From the NCBI RefSeq assembly GCF_045862395.1, contig NZ_AP023087.1:1736001-1800000 (forward strand): a stretch of DNA of 64,000 nt, read 5' to 3'. Both the position numbers and the translations under genes were made by a program. How positions within the stretch are numbered: the first letter of the stretch is position 1; each line of letters begins with the position of its first letter. Shown here piece after piece: positions 15,206-22,279 of this stretch. This stretch comes from Marinicellulosiphila megalodicopiae. Its GTDB lineage: Bacteria; Pseudomonadota; Gammaproteobacteria; Pseudomonadales; Natronospirillaceae. The notes under the pieces are model-generated. The model was not told the DNA's origin. It did not search any database and worked only from the letters and a program-made list of their open reading frames with translations.

Positions 15206-16108
15206 TTGTCCGTTTTTTATTCAGACTTGCAATGGTTGACCCAAAATCACGATTTATTATGCTTAAAACAGAATAAACATGATTTATTGACACCCAATCA
15301 AACGTGGTTAGATTCTGTTTCTAAATTCGATCTTGATCAATTTATGCAAACTCAAAACACGCATATGTTAGGCACCTATTATGAAGCATTGTGGGCATTT
15401 TATTTGAACCATCACCCAAGCACTCAATTAATCGCACAAAATATCCAAATAAATGATAAACAAAGAAAAATGAATCCTACTGTGGGTGAAATGGATTTTA
15501 TTTATTTAGATAGACTTACTCAACATTATGTTCATCTTGAAGTAGCGATTAAGTTTTATTTAGAAGTGAATCCAATTGATCCAAATGAGCCATTAAGTAA
15601 GTGGATGGGTCCTAAAAAAAATGACCGTTTGGATATTAAATATCACAAATTAATGGATCGTCAAACCAAGATATTAGATTTTGCGTGCACACAAGCTACT
15701 ATCAAACCCTTGATTCAAAATAAACCTATTCGTGCGGCTGCAGCTCTTCAAGGTAGGTTGTTTCATCAATTTATTGATAATGCTGATTTTGAATCAAGTT
15801 TTAATAAACCTAATTGTCAAAAGCATGTTTGGTTCACCATAGATCAATTTAAAATTTGGTTTGTTCAACATCACAATGCTTATAACGTCCAATCCATAAT
15901 TAAACCCCATTGGTTAAATTTAAAAATGTATTCAGATTATCTAAAATATCCATTGCTATCGTTGACCCAAATTATTCAAAAAGTCATGGATCATGATTAT
16001 GCTCAGCCTTTTGTTGTATCGACTTTACAAACTCAATCTATACAGCGAATGATTTTTATTGCGCCAACAACTTGGTTATCACCGCTGGTAATAAAGGAAA
16101 ATGTATGA
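15206..16108 (+). CDS. DUF1853-family protein
   Basis: A 300-aa cytoplasmic protein with the DUF1853 blocks GTYYEALWAFYL, GEMDFIYLD, HLEVAIKFYL and KWMGPKKNDRLDIKYHKL. The conserved Glu/Asp/Lys pattern (GEMDF ... EVAIKFYL) resembles a PD-(D/E)xK nuclease-type core, but that is only a suggestion; the family function is unknown. The start is TTG at 15206 with an AAAAGG ribosome site. The stop overlaps the next gene's ATG (ATGA at 16105-16108), so the two are translationally coupled. Confidence 0.75.
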   Translation: MSVFYSDLQWLTQNHDLLCLKQNKHDLLTPNQTWLDSVSKFDLDQFMQTQNTHMLGTYYEALWAFYLNHHPSTQLIAQNIQINDKQRKMNPTVGEMDFIYLDRLTQHYVHLEVAIKFYLEVNPIDPNEPLSKWMGPKKNDRLDIKYHKLMDRQTKILDFACTQATIKPLIQNKPIRAAAALQGRLFHQFIDNADFESSFNKPNCQKHVWFTIDQFKIWFVQHHNAYNVQSIIKPHWLNLKMYSDYLKYPLLSLTQIIQKVMDHDYAQPFVVSTLQTQSIQRMIFIAPTTWLSPLVIKENV

Positions 16109-16866
16109 AAATAAAAACTGAATTAACTGATGATCAATGGTTGCGTTATTCAAGACACTTACTGTTGCCTCAATTTGACCAATCACATCAATTGCGCTTA
16201 AAAAACGCAACGGTTTTTGTTTATGGTGCAGGTGGGTTGGGCAGTCCATTATTATTGTATTTGGCAGCAAGCGGGGTTGGAAATATTATTGTCAACGATT
16301 TTGATGACGTTGAATTAAGTAACTTACAGCGTCAAATAATTCATAAAAATGAATCAATTGGTGTCAACAAATCTATTTCAGCTAAACAATCCATGCTCGA
16401 TTTAAATGATGACATTCATGTAGAGAATATTGATAACAAATTAAATGAAGCACAACTAAAACAAGCAATACAATATTGCGATTTGGTTTTTGTGGGCACC
16501 GATAATTTTGATAGTCGATACTTAATAAATAAAGTATGCGTTCAACTCAAGAAACCACAAATCAGCGCGGCGGCTTTAGGGTTTGAAGGTCAGCTTTTTG
16601 TAATGGATCCCAATAATGATCATAGTGCTTGTTATCGATGTTTGTACCCAAATGCAGGTCAGCAAGAAATTACCTGTTCTGATGCGGGGGTGTTTTCACC
16701 AGTAGTGGGTGTCTTGGGAACTATGCAAGTTTTAAGTGGGCTTAAGTTTTTAACTAAAATAGGTGATAGTCAAATTTCAAAGTTACAGTTGTTTGATGCT
16801 TTATCAGGGCAGTGGAGAATTATAAATGTCACTAGAAGAAAAGATTGTCCTGAATGTTCTTCCTGA
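16105..16866 (+). CDS. moeB: MoeB/ThiF-family adenylyltransferase
   Basis: This E1-like enzyme adenylates the C-terminal glycine of a sulfur-carrier protein (MoaD or ThiS) for molybdopterin or thiazole synthesis. The 253-aa protein shows RYSRHLLLPQF, the ATP loop VYGAGGLGSPLLLYLAASG, DFDDVELSNLQRQI, GTDNFDSRYLIN, and zinc-binding CYRC and CPEC pairs. The cysteine in EITCSDAGVFSPVVG is the position used in ThiF chemistry, so MoeB versus ThiF is open. The start is the ATG at 16105 with AAAGGA upstream; an in-frame start at 16072 lies inside the preceding gene and is less likely. Confidence 0.85.
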   Translation: MKIKTELTDDQWLRYSRHLLLPQFDQSHQLRLKNATVFVYGAGGLGSPLLLYLAASGVGNIIVNDFDDVELSNLQRQIIHKNESIGVNKSISAKQSMLDLNDDIHVENIDNKLNEAQLKQAIQYCDLVFVGTDNFDSRYLINKVCVQLKKPQISAAALGFEGQLFVMDPNNDHSACYRCLYPNAGQQEITCSDAGVFSPVVGVLGTMQVLSGLKFLTKIGDSQISKLQLFDALSGQWRIINVTRRKDCPECSS

Positions 16867-17265
16867 TTATTCGTTTTGAATGTCCAAAATAAATTTTACG
16901 ACATTGAAATTTTTTAATGTATATCTATCCAGTGAATTGCTTTGGTTATAAATAAGAAGTATCGCTAATACTCAATCAAAGTAATGTGTTGCTGAAGTTA
17001 ACTGGTTGATTTTTAAGGTTTAATTAATGTCATGGTTTTTATCTATATTAAGGTGAATTTATAACATGGTGAATTCAATTTTTTTAATGTTCAAAAAATT
17101 GAAAATTAACTTAATCAGATAGGTTGACATCTAAAGAATTGTTAACTATTTTTGAATTAACCTAATCGTCGGTTTGCATCTCGTTGTTAAGACATTCACA
17201 TGTTATAGTGCTGTTCTTAGAGTTAAAGTCCGTCAAACTTTAAAAACAAAAAAGGCTTAAATGAA
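16867..17265. other. 400-bp intergenic region with an imperfect direct repeat
   Basis: No gene is seen. Two related segments, 17104-17132 and 17155-17181, share the pattern AATTAAC(T/C)TAATC ... GGTT(G/T)(A/G)CATCT. They precede the HTH gene at 17266 and may be duplicated promoter or binding sites: the first holds TTGACA, and TATAGT occurs at about 17205. Confidence 0.4.
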
Positions 17266-17838
17266 ATGACTAATAAACAAATCATTAGTAAAGTTAAGGC
17301 AGCATTTAAAAATGGTGCGATGCTACGTGAAGCGTTAGAACAAATTTCCATTACCGATAATAAATGGAGAGCCGTTTTAAGAGAAGAGGGTATCACTGTT
17401 TCAGCGCCTCGCGCTAATAGTGCAAAAACATACACTCCAGAGCGCATTAAAGAAGTTCAAAAAAGACTGAAAACGGGTGAGTATTTAAAAGACATCTGTC
17501 AAGCTATGAATATGGACCCGCGAAATTTGGCGCGATATTGTCGTGTGAATGGCATTACATTATTTACAGCCAAACAAAAAGCCGAAAATTATAAAAAACG
17601 AGGTGCTTCTCGACTAGGTTCTAAAAATAAAAAACGTACAGCCACTTCCAAAAAAGCCACCGAGAAGAAATCGACTGTTAAAAAAGCAGTCACAAAAAAA
17701 GCAGTCACAAAAAAAGCAGTTACTAAGAAATCGGCCGTTAAGAAACCAGCTGTTAAAAAAGCAGCAGTTAAAAAGGCAGTCACAAAAAAAGCACCCGCTA
17801 AAAAAGCGATGGCAAAAAAAACCTCTAAAAAGAAATAA
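17266..17838 (+). CDS. HTH protein with histone-H1-like lysine-rich tail
   Basis: Residues 1-105 contain two helix-turn-helix-like segments (LREALEQISITDNKWRAVL and LKDICQAMNMDPRNLARYC). Residues 110-190 are almost only Lys, Ala, Thr, Val and Ser in KKAVTKKA/VKKAAVKK-type repeats, resembling the tails of AlgP and bacterial histone-H1-like proteins that coat DNA. A nucleoid-associated or regulatory DNA-binding role is inferred. The tail DNA is internally repetitive (17690-17830), so its length may vary between strains. It is monocistronic, with a terminator at 17855. Confidence 0.7.
   Translation: MTNKQIISKVKAAFKNGAMLREALEQISITDNKWRAVLREEGITVSAPRANSAKTYTPERIKEVQKRLKTGEYLKDICQAMNMDPRNLARYCRVNGITLFTAKQKAENYKKRGASRLGSKNKKRTATSKKATEKKSTVKKAVTKKAVTKKAVTKKSAVKKPAVKKAAVKKAVTKKAPAKKAMAKKTSKKK
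17690..17830 (+). repeat. Repetitive DNA encoding the Lys/Ala tail
   Basis: Units such as GCAGTCACAAAAAAA recur several times in tandem (from 17687) and again near 17777, encoding AVTKK repeats. Recombination or slippage in frame could change tail length. Confidence 0.6.
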
Positions 17839-17854
17839 GCATATATATACAGAT

Positions 17855-17879
17855 AAACCCAGCTTTTGCTGGGTTTTTT
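17855..17879 (+). terminator. Terminator after the H1-like gene
   Basis: A 9-bp perfect stem AAACCCAGC/GCTGGGTTT with a TTTT loop is followed by a T-run. Confidence 0.92.
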
Positions 17880-17976
17880 CGTTTTAGCAATGCTGTATGT
17901 GAATAATGCTATCAAAACCATGAAAATTACGAATTAGCTATGGTAAAGTGAGGGATAAATAGATTTTTAGAGTAAA

Positions 17977-18987
17977 TTGATTGTGCTAAAAGAAATAGAG
18001 TTGAAATTACAAATCCATCCAAAAGATGTAAAACAATTATTAGAATTAGATTGTTTAAAATCTAATCAAAAAGATACGTTTGTCCTAAAAAATACCTATT
18101 TTGATACTGTAGAAACGATATTAGCCAATCATAAGATTGCCCTTAGAATTAGGCAAAAAGGCAGTCGATATATTCAGACACTCAAAACACAGGGTGAAAA
18201 TCATGGGGGATTACATATAAGAAGTGAATATGAAAATGATTTGAGGGGGTATGAATTAGAGTTGGGGCTAATTGAAGCCCCATTAAATCAATTGTTAACC
18301 GATCATACTCTTTCTGATTTAGAGTTATTGCCCATTTTTTCAACCGATTTTACACGCCATGAAATTCAATTAAACGCAATGGAGTTTGTGCTTGATCAAG
18401 GTTGTGTGACTTATAAAAATTTAAAGGATCAGATTTGTGAGGTGGAATTAGAGCTTAAAGTAGATGCATCAATCGATTTTTCACAGAAACATCATATTCA
18501 ATTAATATTTCAATTGGCGCAAAAAATCGCACAAAACATTAGTGTCATGCCAAGTGATACCTCTAAGGCATTAAGGGGTGAGCGTTTAAAATTATTAGAA
18601 CAAGGGAAAAAGTACCAAGTAAATTTTGAAAAAATTCCAGAAAAATCAACTATCCAACAAAAAGTTGCATGTTTTTTGCAGTTCATTCAATCCAATTGGG
18701 AGGCGTTTTACTTTTTAAAACAAACTGCCTATTTAGCAAGCGCAATTGATGCAATTGGCTCGCTTTTAGATTTGTTAAAGCAACAACAAAACACCTATTA
18801 TGCACACATGAAAATTCCATTACAGGCAATTATTGATAAATGGCGAAAGCTTTTAATTGAATGCAAACCATCATTAAATGAGGTTCAATTAAATCAACTT
18901 ATAGATTCAATATTTCAGGATAAAGAAATTGGACAGATTTGGTTATCTATGAGTATGTGGTGTCATTTAGGGGGAAATCATGAGTAA
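17977..18987 (+). CDS. CYTH-domain protein, inorganic triphosphatase-like
   Basis: Residues 1-205 form a CYTH domain. The N-terminal ExExK signature is EIELK (6-10), followed by RIRQKG, SEYEND and EVELELK, whose charged residues would line the triphosphate tunnel. Residues about 215-336 are helical and could be a reduced CHAD-like region lacking clear histidines. E. coli ygiF, an inorganic triphosphatase, likewise lies near glnE, which is 3.3 kb downstream here. The start is TTG at 17977 or GTG at 17983; neither has a strong ribosome site. The 3' end overlaps the next gene by 8 bp. Confidence 0.78.
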   Translation: MIVLKEIELKLQIHPKDVKQLLELDCLKSNQKDTFVLKNTYFDTVETILANHKIALRIRQKGSRYIQTLKTQGENHGGLHIRSEYENDLRGYELELGLIEAPLNQLLTDHTLSDLELLPIFSTDFTRHEIQLNAMEFVLDQGCVTYKNLKDQICEVELELKVDASIDFSQKHHIQLIFQLAQKIAQNISVMPSDTSKALRGERLKLLEQGKKYQVNFEKIPEKSTIQQKVACFLQFIQSNWEAFYFLKQTAYLASAIDAIGSLLDLLKQQQNTYYAHMKIPLQAIIDKWRKLLIECKPSLNEVQLNQLIDSIFQDKEIGQIWLSMSMWCHLGGNHE

Positions 18988-20758
18988 ATTATTTGAAAAT
19001 ATAACCGGAAAACTCACATTTGCGCAAATTACCCATGCACTGGTTCAAGATCAATTATTAGACATAGAAAAACTTGAGCATGCTCGAAAATTAGTGGACG
19101 CTAACAAATTAGCTCATATAAAGCATCCTATTTCCCAGTTAGCAAAAATTAAAGTCGAAAACAAAAAAAATCCCCTTGAAGTATTAGATGAACAGTTTTT
19201 AATACAATGGTTGGCAAAAGAATCTGGATTAGAGTGTTTCACAATCGATCCATTAAAAATTGAAGTGTCCAAGTGTACTTCGGTTATGAGCTTTGAATAT
19301 GCAACACGACACGTTTTATTGCCTGTAAAAGTAACTGACGAAGAAATAGTGATCGCGTGTGCAGATCCATTTGATGAAACCTGGCAAGATTCAATTCATC
19401 AAGTCAATCGTAAAGTTGTTACTAGTGTCATGGCGTCACCTGCAGATATTTTGCGATACAGCACTGAGTTTTATACATTAGCTACTTCAATGTACGGTGC
19501 AGCAAATAAAAATAAATCTTCTCAAGGGCAAAATTTTGAGCAGCTGTTAGAGCTTGGAAAATCGGGCAGCGCTGATGCAAACGATGAGCATGTGGTGAAA
19601 ATTGTAGATTGGCTTTTAGAGTATGCATTTGAACAAAGAGCCAGTGACATTCATATTGAACCTCGAAGAGAGAATCATAATATTCGATTTAGAATTGATG
19701 GAGTATTACATGCGGTGTATCAAATGCCTGTTCAAGTTGGTATGGCAGTGACCAGTCGCTTAAAAATATTAGGCCGAATGAATGTAGCTGAAAAAAGAAA
19801 ACCTCAAGATGGGCGAGTCAAAACAAAATTTAAACAAGGTTTAGAAGTAGAATTACGCTTGGCAACAATGCCAACTGCTTTTGGCGAAAAAATGGTCATG
19901 CGTATTTTTGACCCCGAAGTGTTAGTCAGAAGTTACGAACAGCTTGGTTTAAGTGATGAAGATTTAACGTTATGGAATAAAATGACAAGCCAATCAAATG
20001 GAATTGTTTTTGTCACAGGTCCAACTGGTTCAGGTAAAACCACCACTTTATATTCCACATTAAAACAACTGGCCACTGACGAAGTGAATGTTTGCACTTT
20101 GGAAGATCCTATAGAAATGATTGAACCTGCTTTTAATCAAATGCAAGTTCAACATAATATCGAACTTGATTTTGCAACTGGAATAAAAGCATTGTTGCGT
20201 CAAGACCCTGATATTATTATGTTAGGTGAAATACGTGATTTAGAAACCGCGCATATGGCAATTCAAGCGGCCCTTACTGGACATTTAGTGATTTCAACTT
20301 TACATACAAACGATGCGCCTTCAGCAATTACTCGATTGCAAGATTTAGGTGTCCCTGCGTATTTAATTCGCTCAACATTAATAGGTGTGATGGCGCAACG
20401 ATTAGTGAGAACGTTGTGCTCTCATTGCAAACAAGAAATTCAAATTAATGAAGATCAATGGAAAGAAATGATTCGACCTTGGAAGGTGAGTGTCCCTAAG
20501 GTGATTTATGATGCTGTGGGGTGTATTCATTGTCGAAATACTGGATATAGTGGGCGTGCTGGATTATATGAAGTATTTTCACTCTCTGATCCATTGGCAC
20601 ATTTAATAACTGAAGAATCTAATATTCAATTGTTTACCGCTCAAGCGATGAAAGAAGGCATGAAAAGTTTACGATTAAGTGGTGCATTAAAAATTGCAAA
20701 AGGGGAAACAACAGTAGAAGAAGTATTGAGGGTGGCGCCAATTTCAACTCGGCTCTAA
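18980..20758 (+). CDS. GspE/PilB-family secretion ATPase
   Basis: A 592-aa type II secretion/type IV pilus hexameric ATPase. An N-terminal T2SSE_N/MshEN-like domain (about residues 60-165) is followed by the ATPase with Walker A GPTGSGKTTTL near 347, Walker B LLRQDPDIIMLGEIRD, and a zinc site of C480/C483 and C515/C518. These features mark an extension-type ATPase of the inner-membrane assembly platform. No other secretion or pilus genes are nearby, so it is an orphan copy whose machine is encoded elsewhere. Its ATG overlaps the CYTH stop, so the two are coupled. Confidence 0.9.
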   Translation: MSKLFENITGKLTFAQITHALVQDQLLDIEKLEHARKLVDANKLAHIKHPISQLAKIKVENKKNPLEVLDEQFLIQWLAKESGLECFTIDPLKIEVSKCTSVMSFEYATRHVLLPVKVTDEEIVIACADPFDETWQDSIHQVNRKVVTSVMASPADILRYSTEFYTLATSMYGAANKNKSSQGQNFEQLLELGKSGSADANDEHVVKIVDWLLEYAFEQRASDIHIEPRRENHNIRFRIDGVLHAVYQMPVQVGMAVTSRLKILGRMNVAEKRKPQDGRVKTKFKQGLEVELRLATMPTAFGEKMVMRIFDPEVLVRSYEQLGLSDEDLTLWNKMTSQSNGIVFVTGPTGSGKTTTLYSTLKQLATDEVNVCTLEDPIEMIEPAFNQMQVQHNIELDFATGIKALLRQDPDIIMLGEIRDLETAHMAIQAALTGHLVISTLHTNDAPSAITRLQDLGVPAYLIRSTLIGVMAQRLVRTLCSHCKQEIQINEDQWKEMIRPWKVSVPKVIYDAVGCIHCRNTGYSGRAGLYEVFSLSDPLAHLITEESNIQLFTAQAMKEGMKSLRLSGALKIAKGETTVEEVLRVAPISTRL

Positions 20759-20826
20759 ATTAATTTACGCGAACGTGTAAAACGAACATAATTAATTATT
20801 TTATTTTATTTACAGGGGATCAACCA

Positions 20827-21744
20827 ATGGAAAATAATATCATGACAATCGCAGTCATAATTTTTGTAATTTTTATTTTATTTTTTGTCTTTAAAGGCAT
20901 TAAATTTGTCCCGCAGGGATATCACTATACTATTGAACGTTTTGGTAAATATACTCGAACATTACAACCTGGATTAGGGTATTTAATTCCTGTAATCGAT
21001 TCGGTAGGCCATAAAATAAATGTGATGGAGCAGGTATTAGATATCCCTCCTCAAGAAGTAATTTCTCGAGATAACGCAATGGTAACGATTGATGCAGTTT
21101 GTTTTTTTATTGCAACCGATGCTGCTAAAGCATCTTATGAAGTCAATCATTTAGAACATGCGATTCGTAATTTGACGATGACAAATATTCGAACTGTCTT
21201 AGGCTCGTTAGAGTTGGATGCCATGCTTTCTCAGCGTGACAATATTAATGATCGATTATTAAATATTGTGGATATGGCGACCAATCCGTGGGGTGTAAAA
21301 GTGACACGTATTGAAATAAAAGACATTACGCCACCTAAAGACTTGGTTGATGCAATGGCAAATCAAATGAAAGCTGAGCGTAATAAACGTGCGTCCATTT
21401 TAATGGCAGAAGGGGAAAGACAGTCACAAATTTTAGAAGCTGAAGGTTTTAAACAGGCGGTAATTTTAAAGGCTCAAGCGGATAAAGAATCCGTTGTGCT
21501 TGCTGCAGAAGCACGTGAGCGTCGAGCTGAAGCAGATGCGAAATCTACACAAATGGTTTCAAAAGCAATTGCAGAAGGGGATATTAATGCAATTAATTTC
21601 TTTATTGCCGAAAAATATACAGACGCATTAGCTCGAATTGGTGATGGACAAAATTCTAAAGTCATTATGATGCCCCTTGATGCATCGGGTTTAATGGGAT
21701 CAATTGGTGGTATTCAAGAGTTGTTAAAAGGCGTTTCTAAATAG
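20827..21744 (+). CDS. qmcA: SPFH/band-7 membrane protein, QmcA/paraslipin family
   Basis: A 305-aa protein with one N-terminal membrane helix (residues 5-25) and an SPFH domain: FVPQGYHYTIERFGKYTRTL, LDIPPQEVISRDNAMVTIDA, then an alanine/glutamate-rich coiled coil (about 180-250, MAEGERQSQILEAEGFKQA). Such proteins form large ring assemblies in the inner membrane and help organise membrane protein quality control. It is 9 bp upstream of an NfeD gene, the classical partner. The good ribosome site AGGGGA precedes the ATG. Confidence 0.92.
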   Translation: MENNIMTIAVIIFVIFILFFVFKGIKFVPQGYHYTIERFGKYTRTLQPGLGYLIPVIDSVGHKINVMEQVLDIPPQEVISRDNAMVTIDAVCFFIATDAAKASYEVNHLEHAIRNLTMTNIRTVLGSLELDAMLSQRDNINDRLLNIVDMATNPWGVKVTRIEIKDITPPKDLVDAMANQMKAERNKRASILMAEGERQSQILEAEGFKQAVILKAQADKESVVLAAEARERRAEADAKSTQMVSKAIAEGDINAINFFIAEKYTDALARIGDGQNSKVIMMPLDASGLMGSIGGIQELLKGVSK

Positions 21745-21753
21745 GAGTGACAT

Positions 21754-22191
21754 ATGTTTGAACTTGTTTATTGGCATTGGCTTGCTTTAGGCTCATTTTT
21801 GCTTGTCTTAGAATTAGCTGGAGCGGCGGGGTTTTTACTTTGGGCTGGCTTAGCTGCATTTGTTTCAATGGTCATTTCTTTTGTATTCCCTCAATTAGAT
21901 TGGAAAATTCAAGGGGTAATTTATGGAGTGATTACTTTGGGTATCAGTTTTTTTTGGTATTACCGAATAAAGTCGCGTCCAACTATGACCGATCAGCCTA
22001 ATTTAAATAATCGCTCACAAACATTAATTGGCCGTCAAAGTGAATTATTAAAGGATACGTTAGGACAAGAAGGAAAGATTAAAATTGATGATGCAAATTG
22101 GAATGTTATTGGAGTTCAAGGGGTAAAAGGCGATATGGTTAATATTGTAGGTGCTAAAGATAGTCAAACTTTGATTGTTGAAAAAGTATAA
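21754..22191 (+). CDS. NfeD-family membrane protein
   Basis: The 145-aa protein has two or three membrane helices (residues 8-66) and a C-terminal OB-fold domain with the NfeD signature LIGRQSELLKD ... GKIKIDDANWNV. It is the short NfeD form lacking the serine-protease domain, like E. coli YbbK. It lies 9 bp downstream of qmcA; the pair is usually cotranscribed and thought to act together in the inner membrane. A strong terminator follows. Confidence 0.88.
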   Translation: MFELVYWHWLALGSFLLVLELAGAAGFLLWAGLAAFVSMVISFVFPQLDWKIQGVIYGVITLGISFFWYYRIKSRPTMTDQPNLNNRSQTLIGRQSELLKDTLGQEGKIKIDDANWNVIGVQGVKGDMVNIVGAKDSQTLIVEKV

Positions 22192-22206
22192 ATTAAATAA
22201 ATATTT

Positions 22207-22251
22207 GGATCTTCGATGATTTGTAAAAATGATTCGAAGATCCTTTTTTTT
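22207..22251 (+). terminator. Terminator after nfeD
   Basis: A 10-bp stem GGATCTTCGA/TCGAAGATCC is followed by eight T. The loop is 17 nt and may pair further. Confidence 0.88.
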
Positions 22252-22252
22252 G

Positions 22253-22278
22253 GAAATGAGTTGTAGAAATGAGTTGTA
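22253..22278. repeat. 13-bp tandem duplication at the glnE leader
   Basis: GAAATGAGTTGTA is repeated exactly at 22253-22265 and 22266-22278, ending 1 bp before the glnE ATG at 22280. The duplication places two copies of the translation initiation region side by side. Confidence 0.75.
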
Positions 22279-22279
22279 A

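Noticed and set aside
17589..17921. Minus-strand hydrophobic 110-codon frame
   Set aside because: It is the antisense of the Lys/Ala repeat tail, which automatically reads as hydrophobic residues, and it crosses the terminator.
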